A DNA stretch of 64,000 bases from the NCBI GenBank assembly GCA_027491395.1, contig JAOZFI010000006.1, positions 62,001 through 126,000 on the forward strand, read 5' to 3'. Under the pieces are notes generated by a model. That model had not been told where the DNA came from. It saw only the letters and a list, made by a program, of their open reading frames with translations, and made no database searches. Source of the stretch: Thermoproteota archaeon (GTDB lineage Archaea; Korarchaeota; Korarchaeia; Korarchaeales; Korarchaeaceae). Below, in pieces: positions 24,442 through 33,740 of this stretch. Position numbers and translations under genes: made by a program. Numbering within the stretch: the stretch's first letter is position 1; every line of letters begins with the position of its first letter.

Positions 24442-25056
24442 ATGGCGGAGTTCTCTATGGGGGAGGGAGAATACCTAGTCAGGCTAGCTAGAAAATCTAT
24501 AGAGCACTACATGGAAAGGAGATCAGTTCTCGAGGTCGATCCTCCCTATTCCAAGCTGAAGATCCCTTACGGAGCCTTCGTAACCCTGAGCACATATCCT
24601 GAGAGAAATCTTAGAGGCTGCATAGGTTATCCGGAACCTATTCTGCCCCTTTACAAGGCCGTCATAAGGGCAGCCATAGCGGCGGCTTTCGAGGATCCTA
24701 GGTTCCCTCCTCTAGCTAAGGAGGAGCTTGATAGGGTCGCAGTCGAGGTCTCAATACTGACCCCTCCCGAGAGGATAGACGACAAAGTGGAGAGCAGGTT
24801 CGATCTACGGAGGATGGTGAAAGTGGGGAAACATGGACTGATAGTTCGCCGCGGTGTGTATTCCGGCCTCTTGCTTCCACAGGTCGCCGTGGAATACTCT
24901 TGGGACTCCGAAGAATTTCTAAGCCAGACTTGTATCAAAGCCGGAATGTGGGTGGACTGCTGGCTCAAGGAGGGAACTGAAGTATATAGGTTCACTGCGG
25001 AGATCTTTGAGGAAGAGAAACCCAGGAGACGGATCATCAGGAGAGAGATAGGATAA
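24442..25056 (+). CDS. AMMECR1 family protein
   Basis: A 204 aa protein with the family signature LRGCIGYPEP in the first third and the surrounding FVTLSTYPERN and AAIAAAFEDPRFPPL. EVSILTPPERI and the end segment WDSEEFLSQTCIKAG complete the match. AMMECR1 proteins occur in archaea, some bacteria and humans. Biochemical function is unknown, though a radical-SAM or Memo partner is common elsewhere and is not seen here. It starts 4 bases after the DUF89 stop with GGTGATAGG ahead of the ATG, so it is in the same operon. Confidence 0.92.
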   Translation: MAEFSMGEGEYLVRLARKSIEHYMERRSVLEVDPPYSKLKIPYGAFVTLSTYPERNLRGCIGYPEPILPLYKAVIRAAIAAAFEDPRFPPLAKEELDRVAVEVSILTPPERIDDKVESRFDLRRMVKVGKHGLIVRRGVYSGLLLPQVAVEYSWDSEEFLSQTCIKAGMWVDCWLKEGTEVYRFTAEIFEEEKPRRRIIRREIG

Positions 25057-25070
25057 GAAGGTTCGATCGC

Positions 25071-26252
25071 ATGCCGAGGGCCTACTTCTCACCCTTAGGT
25101 ATAGGATACGGACACGCGTCTAGATCCTTGAACCTAGCTAGAAGGCTTAAGAAAGAGGGATTCTCCATCTTCTTCTCAGCATACGGAGATGCCTCCTCTT
25201 ATCTGATGGGGGCGGAGGAAGTGGAGGTTGTGTATTGCGGTGAGGAAATGCTATGGAAGCAGAAGCCGGATGGAAGCCCTGACCTCTGGGGGACGCTCAA
25301 GAGTTTATCTGAACTGAGGAACTTCCTTCACCACATAAAGACCGAGAAGGAGAACATAGAGGCAGCATCTCCAGATGTCGTAGTATCCGACTCCAGAATA
25401 TCCACATTGATCGCAGCTCAGTACCTTGGAGTGCCCAGCGTCGTGGTGCTCAACCAACCTAAATTACTCCTCTCGCCCCTCATGAGGAGAAACACTCCTC
25501 CAGATGATCTAAGTGATAGCGAGGGTTACAGCGTACTATCCACAGTGGTGGAGAAGCTACTCAACACGGCGATAACTAGGTTCTGGGGGCTCTCCCAAGC
25601 ATCAATAATAGCGGATTTTCCTCCACCCTTCAGCATATCCAAGTACCATACCTCAGATCTCCCGAAACCTCTCATGGACAGGATAGTCTTCTCAGGCCCC
25701 CTGATAGAGCCTAACTGCAGACCGGGCAGGAAAGAGGACGTGATCCTGATAATGATATCTGGACCAGGCGCCGAGAGAAAGTCCTTGGCTGATGTTATAC
25801 TGAAACTCCTGAATGACATACCGAAGGATCTCAGGGACTACGAATTCATAGTATCCTTGGGTGAGCCGTCCAATTCCGGAGACGAGGAGGTCCGGGACAA
25901 CGTGAAGATATACAAGTGGCTGCCTGACAAGTGGAGCGTCTTGGAGAGGGCTAGGCTGGTGGTTTCCAGAGCTGGGCATACGACTATCACTGAGGCGCTC
26001 ATGTGCGGGAAGCCCCTCCTGTTGATACCCGTTCCGGGACAGACGGAAAAAATGGAGAACGCCCGCTCCATAGAAGAGATGGGTCTGGGCAGGATGGTCA
26101 GGCAGTCAGAGGTGGAGGCTAAGTTCTTTGAGGTGTTGAGATCCCTGCTTAAGCAAGAGTATGAGAGGAGGGTTAAGAGGTTCAGGGAGAGATTTAAAGA
26201 CTGGAATTTCCTAGATAGGGCAGCTGGGATAATAGAGTCAGTTCTCTACTGA
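25071..26252 (+). CDS. GT-B glycosyltransferase, MurG/GT28-like
   Basis: A 393 aa GT-B fold enzyme. The N-terminal domain begins AYFSPLGIGYGHASRSLNLA, matching the glycine-rich acceptor loop. The C-terminal domain has SRAGHTTITEALMCGKPLLLIP and QTEKMENA, the nucleotide-sugar binding part seen in MurG and related UDP-glycosyltransferases. No membrane helix is evident. The sugar and acceptor are unknown; surface glycans or glycolipids are likely. It is third in the DUF89-AMMECR1 operon, with its end overlapping a convergent gene by 7 bases. Confidence 0.82.
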   Translation: MPRAYFSPLGIGYGHASRSLNLARRLKKEGFSIFFSAYGDASSYLMGAEEVEVVYCGEEMLWKQKPDGSPDLWGTLKSLSELRNFLHHIKTEKENIEAASPDVVVSDSRISTLIAAQYLGVPSVVVLNQPKLLLSPLMRRNTPPDDLSDSEGYSVLSTVVEKLLNTAITRFWGLSQASIIADFPPPFSISKYHTSDLPKPLMDRIVFSGPLIEPNCRPGRKEDVILIMISGPGAERKSLADVILKLLNDIPKDLRDYEFIVSLGEPSNSGDEEVRDNVKIYKWLPDKWSVLERARLVVSRAGHTTITEALMCGKPLLLIPVPGQTEKMENARSIEEMGLGRMVRQSEVEAKFFEVLRSLLKQEYERRVKRFRERFKDWNFLDRAAGIIESVLY

Positions 26253-26737
26253 ACTAAAGATTTGGTTACCGCCCATCTCAGTGCTCTAAAGATTCTCTCC
26301 AAGTTATTCAGTTCATCGACTTGGATCCTTATTGCTCTGAGTCTGCCGTCAGGATATTCGTCGATCTCGCATCTCCCCCCGTACTCCTCCACTTTTCTCA
26401 TGAGGAACGAGCTTATGGGCCTCTCCCTGGCATCTACTACCACGTTTTCGGTCGGCACGAACGCAATACTGCCCGTTCTCTTGTTAACCCTGGCGATACC
26501 GATCAAAGTGCCGTCCTCCGAGGTGAGCCTCCTCTCCTCTACATCCCTAGGCTGCTGAATCTCAGGTTCCGACTTGAGTTGATCTGCAGTCACTAGGGTC
26601 TGCTCTAACAGGACCTGATCAAGGGCCTCGACCATTTCCCTCAACTGAAGGACTTCCCTCTCCAACTTCTCTATCCTCCTCTTCAGGAACTCCCTGAGCT
26701 TGAGTAAATTCTTTATCCTCTCACTCCTTTCGGACAA
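26246..26737 (-). CDS. Hypothetical protein with N-terminal coiled coil
   Basis: A 163 aa protein I do not recognise. Residues 1-50 form a charged heptad-like coiled coil (KLREFLKRRIEKLEREVLQL). A linker of about 25 residues follows. The C-terminal mixed alpha/beta domain starts near DGTLIGIARV and includes FVPTENVVVDARERPI. It has no signal or membrane segment and no cysteine cluster. The TTG at 26737 lies inside the 3' end of lysS behind GGAAGGTAGGA, so it is coupled to LysRS. Oligomerisation through the coil is likely; function is unknown. Confidence 0.7.
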   Translation of the reverse strand: MSERSERIKNLLKLREFLKRRIEKLEREVLQLREMVEALDQVLLEQTLVTADQLKSEPEIQQPRDVEERRLTSEDGTLIGIARVNKRTGSIAFVPTENVVVDARERPISSFLMRKVEEYGGRCEIDEYPDGRLRAIRIQVDELNNLERIFRALRWAVTKSLVQ

Positions 26738-28343
26738 TCCTACCTTCCTCCAAAGATTTCCTGTACAAGTCCTTAAATCTGTTCACGCCGACCCTCGAGA
26801 TGAGTGGGCCCAACTTGGGACCCTGTGGCTGACCCAGCAGTATCATGTATAGGGCCCTGAAGAACTCTCTTACTGGTACACCCTTGCCCCTAGCGGTCTC
26901 GAATGCTAGGTTCTGTATGTCCTCATCGACCATATCCTCAGAAAGACTCTCCACAAAGGAGTTCACGGCTTCGAGAACTTTACCATTTATCTCCACGATT
27001 CCGAGCTCTCTGCTGCCGAAGTTCTCCACGTAGTTCTTGGCATAGTACACGTATCTTCTGAAGATATCATCGTTCAGCAGGGAATCTGGATCCACGCCGT
27101 AATACTTTGAGATAAGGTCTGCAGCCAGCCTCAGCAACTCCTCGAAGCCCATATTTCTCGGAAGCATCGATACGACATTGAGGACCGCGGAGTACCTGTA
27201 AGGCCACGGCTCGGGGACGCCCTCCATCAGATAGGTGAACTCCATGAGTCTCTTCAAGGTGATGCGATCCCTTTCACTCCTTATTCTCTCCAAGTTGTGA
27301 TACTTCCTCACGTTGTTTTCCAGCTCGTTTATGTAGAGAGGAGAGCTCTGCAGGGATATGCTCCTAGTTCCGTGGTATCTCTTGAACATGAGCATCCTCA
27401 AGGCCTCAGGGGGAGAGAACTCCATCCACATCTGGGGCGTTATGACGTTCCCAGCGCTCTTACTTATCTTCCTCTTAGTAGAATCTAGGAACATCTCGTA
27501 CATCACCGTAAGCGGTGGCTCGTACCCTAAGACTTCCCTAGCTATCCTCTCGTTCACCCTGAACGAGTCGGTTATGTCCTTCCCGTGAGGTTCAAACACT
27601 ATCCCTAACGCGGCCCACCTAGCTGCGAACTCTCCCTTCCAAGAGAGCTTACCCTCTCCCTTCAGATATGAGGCCTCACCGATGTACCCGCACCCCTTCA
27701 TCCCCTTGAACTCCTGATCACAGGCGTAAATGACCTTGCCCTCCTCAGGAATGACCTTCAGCACCCTAGTTGTATATATCCTACCGCATCTCTCGCATCT
27801 AGGCCAGTAATGAATCCATCCCTCGGGTTTACTCGATCCCACCTCCTCTCTGATTATCCTGTCGACCTTATCGTTGTTCTCCAATAGTTTAGAGACCTGC
27901 TCGTCTAACAATCCGGATTTATAGGCCTCGGTCCCGGAGATAAATGTGAACTCTATGCCCAACTTCTCCAAGGCATCTATCAACATAGAGCTCATGTGTT
28001 CCCCGTAGCTGGAATGGCATCCCCAAGGATCGGGGATCTCGCTCACCGGCATTCCCAAATACTTGGAGTATTCCTCGGGCACTCCTGCAGGTACCTTTCT
28101 CAACCCATCTCTATCATCGCTGTACGCTATCAATTCACTCTTGTATCCCAGCTCCTCCAGAGCCAGCTTGACCCCGTAGGCCCTGAGCGAATCTCCCACA
28201 GAACCTATGTGAGGGAAGCCGCTTGCCCCTATCCCCGATTCAACCCTCAAAACATCTATCTTCCTTCCGAGCCCCTCCTCTCTCTCTATTATGTCCTTAG
28301 CTATTTTATCCAGCCAGAAATGAGGCCTCCTCTCCGAACCCAT
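26721..28343 (-). CDS. lysS: Lysyl-tRNA synthetase, class I
   Basis: Class I LysRS, found in most archaea and some bacteria, charges tRNA-Lys. The HIGH-like HIGS is at residues 45-48 from the chosen start and KMSKS-like KISKS lies in RKISKSAGNVI. A zinc-binding insert has CERCG and a CDQEFKGMKGCG stretch. ATG at 28343 puts FWLDKIAKDIIERE at the N terminus as in homologues and gives 540 aa. An upstream TTG at 28388 would add 15 residues. The length is usual for the class. Confidence 0.93.
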   Translation of the reverse strand: MGSERRPHFWLDKIAKDIIEREEGLGRKIDVLRVESGIGASGFPHIGSVGDSLRAYGVKLALEELGYKSELIAYSDDRDGLRKVPAGVPEEYSKYLGMPVSEIPDPWGCHSSYGEHMSSMLIDALEKLGIEFTFISGTEAYKSGLLDEQVSKLLENNDKVDRIIREEVGSSKPEGWIHYWPRCERCGRIYTTRVLKVIPEEGKVIYACDQEFKGMKGCGYIGEASYLKGEGKLSWKGEFAARWAALGIVFEPHGKDITDSFRVNERIAREVLGYEPPLTVMYEMFLDSTKRKISKSAGNVITPQMWMEFSPPEALRMLMFKRYHGTRSISLQSSPLYINELENNVRKYHNLERIRSERDRITLKRLMEFTYLMEGVPEPWPYRYSAVLNVVSMLPRNMGFEELLRLAADLISKYYGVDPDSLLNDDIFRRYVYYAKNYVENFGSRELGIVEINGKVLEAVNSFVESLSEDMVDEDIQNLAFETARGKGVPVREFFRALYMILLGQPQGPKLGPLISRVGVNRFKDLYRKSLEEGRIVRKE

Positions 28344-28417
28344 GTAGATCGGTCCTACCGGTCTGTGAGCAATAAGAAATTTACCCAAAAATTAGAGGGG
28401 GTTTTCTCCCCCCGGGC

Positions 28418-28699
28418 TCACACTTGGGTGAGCTCGATCTCTATTACGCTTATGTCCCTCCTGCTACCGTTCTCGTCGATGATTTCCTCAGTGCCAGTCC
28501 TGAGGTCGGTTATCTTGATCTTGCCAGGGAAGTACTTAAGCCTAGTTATCTCAGCCACATCGACGGCCCTGGATATAGACCTACCCCTGGCCTTCAGCAC
28601 GATCTTCTTCACACCCCTGTTTATCTGAAGGGTGGTAGCCATAACGTAGTTGATAGCAGGCTTCTTACCAACATAGACGATTCCCTCTTCAGCCACCAT
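28418..28699 (-). CDS. albA: Alba chromatin protein
   Basis: Small DNA/RNA-binding chromatin protein (Sac10b/Alba). Signature regions are VYVGKKPAINYVMA with the Lys that is acetylated in Sulfolobus, INRGVKKIVLKARGRSISRA, and VDVAEITR. The length is 93 aa from ATG at 28699, chosen because GAGGTGAT lies just upstream. It has its own likely promoter (CTTTTTTAATT) directly after the rpoK stop, leaving a leader of about 60 bases. Confidence 0.95.
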   Translation of the reverse strand: MVAEEGIVYVGKKPAINYVMATTLQINRGVKKIVLKARGRSISRAVDVAEITRLKYFPGKIKITDLRTGTEEIIDENGSRRDISVIEIELTQV

Positions 28700-28794
28700 G
28701 CGTATCACCTCTCTATCCTCTGTAGGCCCGCCTCTTTCACTGGGGAGCCTGGAGGGCGAGCTGTGTCTGACTCACCACTCAGCAATTAAAAAAG

Positions 28795-29055
28795 TTACTC
28801 TCGCTTCAGGAGCTTCCTAACATCTAGGAGGGAGATCTTCTCTCCTTCCCTCCTCTCCAAGATGAGAGGCAACTTTCCTTTCTCCAGCTCCAATTTAGCT
28901 AGCTCGACGGGATCGGTCAGACCTTCAGGTATCTCGTTCTCATCTAAAAAGAGGGGAGAGCCAGCCGCGATCTGCTGGGCCCTAATGGATATTATCCTTA
29001 TGCGCTCGAACTTGGTGAGCCTCTTGGGGCCCAACAGATCGCTATTAGCTGACAC
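28795..29055 (-). CDS. rpoK: RNA polymerase subunit K (Rpb6-like)
   Basis: Omega/Rpb6 homologue that helps assemble RNA polymerase. The core LTKFERIRIISIRAQQIAAG is diagnostic, followed by PLFLDENEIPEGLTDPVELAKLEL. GTG at 29055 was chosen because it lies just after the thermosome stop behind GGTGAGGAG, giving 86 aa. A start at 29082 would overlap the thermosome gene by 26 bases and is less likely. Confidence 0.93.
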   Translation of the reverse strand: MSANSDLLGPKRLTKFERIRIISIRAQQIAAGSPLFLDENEIPEGLTDPVELAKLELEKGKLPLILERREGEKISLLDVRKLLKRE

Positions 29056-29056
29056 C

Positions 29057-30688
29057 TTACTCCTCACCTTTGCCCTTTCCACCTTCGAATTTCTTGCCGG
29101 CAGCAGCTATTATATCATCGATCTTGAGCACAGTGGTCGCGAACTCAGCTGCGGACTCTACGGCCCTCCTGATCACCCTCTCAGGCTCTATTATGTCCTT
29201 CTCGTACATGTTCTCCACCTCTCCGGTGTATATGTTGAAGCCATACTCCCTCTTACCCTCGGCGTGCGCCTTCCTCAGTTCGGCCAGCTTGACTATCGGG
29301 TCGTGGCCAGCGTTCTCTATCAGAGTCTTAGGTATGGACTCGAGGGCCTCAGCGAACTTCTCCACCACGTTCTGCTCCTTTCCACCGAGCTGGACCGCGT
29401 AGTCCTTGAGCTTGAGCACTAGATCCGTCCAAGCGGCACCAGCGCCCACAACTATTTTCTCATCCTCTATGACGTTTCTGACCACGCTTAAAGCGTCATG
29501 CAGGTTCCTCTCAGCCTCATCTATGACCTGCTTCTCTCCACCCCTTATCAGTATGCTAACGGCCCTGGGATCCTTGCATCCCTCGACGAAGACCATCTTG
29601 TCCTCTCCGACCCTCCTCTCCTCAACTAGCTCCGCGTAACCGAGGTCCTTTTCAGATATCTCCTTAACGTTAACGATTATCTTGGCTCCAGTGGCCTTGG
29701 CGAGCTTCTCCATATCGGATTTCCTCACCCTCCTGACAGCTAGTATGCCGTGCTTCGCTAAGAAGTGCTGGGCGACGTCATCGATGCCCTTCTGGCAGAA
29801 CACCACGTTCGCTCCGGTGGCGGCTATCTTCTCAACCAACTCGGCCAGCATCTGCTTCTCCTGGTCCAAGAACTCCTTAACCTGAGTCGGTGAGGTTACC
29901 CTGATCTTAGAGGAGAGCTCAGGCTTCTTTATCTCAAGGGCGCTCTCTATGAGAGCTATCTTGGCGTTCTCTATCCTCCTAGGCATCCTAGGATGTACGA
30001 CCTCCTTGTCGATCACTATACCCCTGATGAGCTTTGTGTCAAACAGGGAACCGCCCTCCTTCTTCTCCAGCTTTATGTTATCGAGATCAACAATTCTCTT
30101 ACCGTCTCTCTCCTCCACGACCTGTAGAGCGGCATCGACGACGAGATCGGCCAGATAGTCCTGTGCCACCCGGGCGGACTTGCTGCTCATGGCTATCTTA
30201 GCTATCTTCTTCAGCAACTCTTTGTCGTTCCACGGGACCTTGATCGCTATCTCATTCAAGTACTCCACCGCCTTTTCCGCGGCCTTCCTGTACCCGGAGA
30301 TTACTACTGTAGGATGTATGCCTAGATCCAATAGGTCCTCCGCCTTGGCCAGTAATTCACCGGCTAGGAGAACTACGGTAGTTGTACCGTCTCCAGCTTC
30401 CTGCTCTTGGGATTTCGCTAAGTCCACCATCATCTTAGCAGTGGGATGCTCGACCTCTATCTCCTTCATTATGGTGGCACCGTCGTGTGTGATTATCACA
30501 TCCCCAAAGGGGTCGACGAGCATCTTCTGCATGCCCTTAGGACTGAGGGAAGTCCTTATGGTATCAGCTATGGCCTTTGCAACGGTTATATTCAACCTCA
30601 GGGCTTCCCTACCCTTGGTCCTTGAGGTTCCTTCTTTCAATATCAGAACGGGGATTGCTCCAGCTCCCTCGCCACCTTGAACGGCCAT
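29057..30688 (-). CDS. Thermosome subunit (group II chaperonin)
   Basis: ATP-driven protein-folding chaperonin subunit. It has LSPKGMQKMLVD, the nucleotide motifs GDVIITHDGATI and QEAGDGTTTVVLLAG, and the late GAGAAWTDL with the ATP-site region of group II members. The C terminus ends in a short Gly-Lys-Gly-Glu tail as usual. Length 543 aa from ATG at 30688, which is preceded by GAGGTGATATGT. It heads a run with rpoK and Alba. The 140-base region upstream, shared with divergent lhr, contains CTTTTTTAAC as a likely TATA element. Confidence 0.96.
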   Translation of the reverse strand: MAVQGGEGAGAIPVLILKEGTSRTKGREALRLNITVAKAIADTIRTSLSPKGMQKMLVDPFGDVIITHDGATIMKEIEVEHPTAKMMVDLAKSQEQEAGDGTTTVVLLAGELLAKAEDLLDLGIHPTVVISGYRKAAEKAVEYLNEIAIKVPWNDKELLKKIAKIAMSSKSARVAQDYLADLVVDAALQVVEERDGKRIVDLDNIKLEKKEGGSLFDTKLIRGIVIDKEVVHPRMPRRIENAKIALIESALEIKKPELSSKIRVTSPTQVKEFLDQEKQMLAELVEKIAATGANVVFCQKGIDDVAQHFLAKHGILAVRRVRKSDMEKLAKATGAKIIVNVKEISEKDLGYAELVEERRVGEDKMVFVEGCKDPRAVSILIRGGEKQVIDEAERNLHDALSVVRNVIEDEKIVVGAGAAWTDLVLKLKDYAVQLGGKEQNVVEKFAEALESIPKTLIENAGHDPIVKLAELRKAHAEGKREYGFNIYTGEVENMYEKDIIEPERVIRRAVESAAEFATTVLKIDDIIAAAGKKFEGGKGKGEE

Positions 30689-30841
30689 ACATATCACCTC
30701 TTTTACTGGGTCTCTCAGAACTTGTCGCTGGGATTACCCATGTTAGGGTCGATAACCGAGTTAAAAAAGCTTATCAATCTATCCAGCCCTCCCGTTAACT
30801 TGAGGAGCTCCAAGAGAGAGTAAAAATGGTGAAATATTTGA

Positions 30842-33736
30842 ATGATAGACGAGGATCTCTTCAATCTATTGCCTAGTTGCCTGAGATCAGCTATGAAAGA
30901 TAGAGGAATTGGGAGGCTAACGGAGATACAGGAGATGGCCATTCCACTCATCCTCTCAGGTAAAAATGCCCTTCTGATAGCTCCAACGGGTTCTGGAAAG
31001 ACTGAAGCAGCCCTTTGGCCCATCCTCACAATGATGAAGAGTGAAGGAATAGGAGAGGGATTTATCACGCTTTATGTGACCCCCTTAAGGGCCCTGAACA
31101 GGGACCTAGAGGAAAGGATAACCTACTGGTCCTCTAGATGTGGCTTCGATGTTGGAGTGAGGCATGGTGATACCTCCAAGGCGGAGAGGACTAGACAATC
31201 GAGATCTCCTCCTCATATCCTCATAACGACACCAGAGACCCTCCTGATTATAATGTCCGGACCTAAGATCTCTAAGTGGCTTAAAAACGTGAGGTATGTC
31301 ATTATAGACGAGGTTCACGAGCTACTGGACGACAAGAGGGGCACGCAACTCTCCTTATCCCTAGAGAGGCTTGAGAGGATACGGGGGAGGGCATTCCAGA
31401 GGATAATGCTCTCAGCCTCCCTAGGCAACCCCGCGATGGCCCTAGAATATTTCTCCTATAGAAGGGACGGGGAGATCTCATATTCGCGAGAGAGCCGCTT
31501 AATGAAAATATCAGTAGCCTATCCGGAGCCTTCTCAAAGGGACATCGAGCTATCTAAGGCCATGCTCCTAGAACCGGGGGTGATAGCTAGGATCAGAATA
31601 CTGGCGGATTTGATAAGGGAGGCCAGATCGGCCATAGTCTTCACGAACACTAGGTCCATGGCGGAGGCCCTTGGCTACAGGATGAGGAAAGCATTCGAGG
31701 AGCTGAAGATACATGTCCATCATAGCTCTTTATCGAAGGACGCTAGGGTGGAGAGCGAATCACTCCTCAAGAGGGGAGAACTCTCTGCGGTGATCAGCAC
31801 GAGCTCGTTGGAGCTAGGAATAGATGTAGGGTACGTAGATTTGGTAGTACAGTACGGTTCCCCTAGGCAGGCGATGAAGTTGCTTCAGAGGGTCGGCAGA
31901 TCTGGGCACGGTCCAGGCAGGGTGGCTAGAGGTGTAGTAGTTGCCCAGGACTCTGACGACTATCTGGAGTCGATAGTACTGGCTAAGAGGGCCCTCTCGG
32001 GCGATTTGGAGGAGCTAAGGCCTTTGGAGAAGTCCTATGATGTGCTCTACCACAGCACCATCGGACTGCTCTTGGGAGAGAGATCCGTCTCACTGCAGGA
32101 TCTGGTGGACATGGCCAAGCGATCATGGCCGTACAGGGAGATAACCATCGACGAGGTTAGGGGAATATTCTCCTTCATGTCCAAGGCTTGGCCCAGAATC
32201 ATCTGGTACGATGAAGTAGGGGATAGCGTCAAGAGGTATGGAGGCGGGCTAGCCCATGAGTACTTCTTCTCGAACATCTCCACGATACCCGACACCACAT
32301 CATACCCTGTCATAGATGACACCACGGGATTCTACATAGGCCAGCTGGATGAGACCTTCGTCTTGGAGTACCTGCTTCCCGGCGTTAAGTTCGTCTTCAG
32401 GGGATCGGTCTGGAAGGTCAAGAGGATAGAAGGCGGTCGCATTTTCGTGGAACAGGTCTTCGACCCGGTCGGTGCCATACCCAGCTGGATAGGGGAACAG
32501 TTACCCGTGGCAAGGGAGACTGCAATTGAGGTGGGAGCTATCAGGGGACTCGTGGAGGAGGCCATATCCGAGGACGCATTGGACGAGCTCGTAAATAATC
32601 TGGTGAGGGGGTACCCCTTCACAAAGTCTGAGGATCTCAGAAGAGCTCTAGCCACAGTAGTGGATCACGTGAAACAGGGTTATCCGCTTCCTACAGATCG
32701 GAGGATCGTGATAGAGGGTATAACTGGCTCAGGCGTCGTGATCCACTCCACTCAGGGTAGCTTGGTTAACAGGACATTAGGGAGAGGCCTGTCCTTCGTC
32801 ATCTCCAGGGACTTCAAGGTCGCTGTAAGAGTGACTGAGGATCCCTACAGGATAGTGATAATGGGTGTTGGTAAAGAGGCAGTGGCTGAGTCCCTACATC
32901 GCCTCTCTAGGGAGGGTAGGGACACTCTGGTGAAGGCCGTAGCCAACAGTTCATTCTTCAGGATCAGGTTACTCCATGTGGCTAAGAGGATGGGCCTGAT
33001 AAGAGATACGGCGAACTCTAGGATCGTGAGCTTGGTCAGGCTGGCCAAGGCATACGAAGGTACTCCCGTCTACGAGGAAGCTTTAAGGGAGTCCCTCACG
33101 AAGGATTTCGATGTTGATGGGACGCTGGACCTACTCAGGTCGATATTCTTAGGAAAGATAGAAGTGGTCATATCTGAGAAGCAGGGTCCGAGTCCCCTAT
33201 CTCTGCTAGGATTGGAGAGATCAGGTCTACCCCTAGAGATAATTCCTCCATCGGAATTGAGCAGGAGGCTGCTGGAGAGCTTCAAGTACAGGATACTTTC
33301 ACAGCAGATCACGCTGGTCTGCTCCAACTGTTGGAGATGGAGCATGGACACCACGGTATTGAGCCTCCTAGATTTGGGGAAAGTGCCCAAATGTCCTGTG
33401 TGTGGAAGTGATAGGGTAGCGGCCCTCTCCGGATACTGGGCATCCGAAGCCAAGGAATATGTGGAGGAATCTAAGAGGAGGGGGAGGCCCTCTGTACCCA
33501 ACTGGGAGCTCGCTAACAGGGTCTATGAACTCGGCTCACTCACCGAGAGGTACGGGCTACCAGCCGTAGTCGCGATGGCCGCTAGGGGGGTGGATCCAAT
33601 GGACATCGAGTGGCTGGTATCGAGGCGTACCGAGTTGGACGAGGATTTCATGGCCGAACTCGCTAAAGTTGAGACTGAGGCCGTAAAGAGGAGGTTGACC
33701 GGGAAGAAGAGGAGAAGGAGGAAGAGGTCTGGTTAG
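30842..33736 (+). CDS. Lhr-type superfamily 2 helicase
   Basis: Large helicase-related ATPase of 964 aa. The RecA pair has Walker A APTGSGKT (about 47-54), DEVH at 156-159, SSLELGIDVG and QRVGRSGH. A winged-helix/Lhr-core module follows. The C-terminal extension has a C4-like zinc site (CSNC and CPVC) and a basic tail (KKRRRRKR). Archaeal Lhr proteins act on DNA or RNA in repair and translation. The ATG at 30842 has no clear SD motif and the leader is short. The gene is monocistronic; its end lies 4 bases from convergent HPS. Confidence 0.92.
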   Translation: MIDEDLFNLLPSCLRSAMKDRGIGRLTEIQEMAIPLILSGKNALLIAPTGSGKTEAALWPILTMMKSEGIGEGFITLYVTPLRALNRDLEERITYWSSRCGFDVGVRHGDTSKAERTRQSRSPPHILITTPETLLIIMSGPKISKWLKNVRYVIIDEVHELLDDKRGTQLSLSLERLERIRGRAFQRIMLSASLGNPAMALEYFSYRRDGEISYSRESRLMKISVAYPEPSQRDIELSKAMLLEPGVIARIRILADLIREARSAIVFTNTRSMAEALGYRMRKAFEELKIHVHHSSLSKDARVESESLLKRGELSAVISTSSLELGIDVGYVDLVVQYGSPRQAMKLLQRVGRSGHGPGRVARGVVVAQDSDDYLESIVLAKRALSGDLEELRPLEKSYDVLYHSTIGLLLGERSVSLQDLVDMAKRSWPYREITIDEVRGIFSFMSKAWPRIIWYDEVGDSVKRYGGGLAHEYFFSNISTIPDTTSYPVIDDTTGFYIGQLDETFVLEYLLPGVKFVFRGSVWKVKRIEGGRIFVEQVFDPVGAIPSWIGEQLPVARETAIEVGAIRGLVEEAISEDALDELVNNLVRGYPFTKSEDLRRALATVVDHVKQGYPLPTDRRIVIEGITGSGVVIHSTQGSLVNRTLGRGLSFVISRDFKVAVRVTEDPYRIVIMGVGKEAVAESLHRLSREGRDTLVKAVANSSFFRIRLLHVAKRMGLIRDTANSRIVSLVRLAKAYEGTPVYEEALRESLTKDFDVDGTLDLLRSIFLGKIEVVISEKQGPSPLSLLGLERSGLPLEIIPPSELSRRLLESFKYRILSQQITLVCSNCWRWSMDTTVLSLLDLGKVPKCPVCGSDRVAALSGYWASEAKEYVEESKRRGRPSVPNWELANRVYELGSLTERYGLPAVVAMAARGVDPMDIEWLVSRRTELDEDFMAELAKVETEAVKRRLTGKKRRRRKRSG

Positions 33737-33740
33737 GTTG

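Noticed and set aside
29057-30688. Long antisense frames opposite the thermosome and ATP synthase genes
   Set aside because: They mirror the codon pattern of highly biased genes and have no family motifs.
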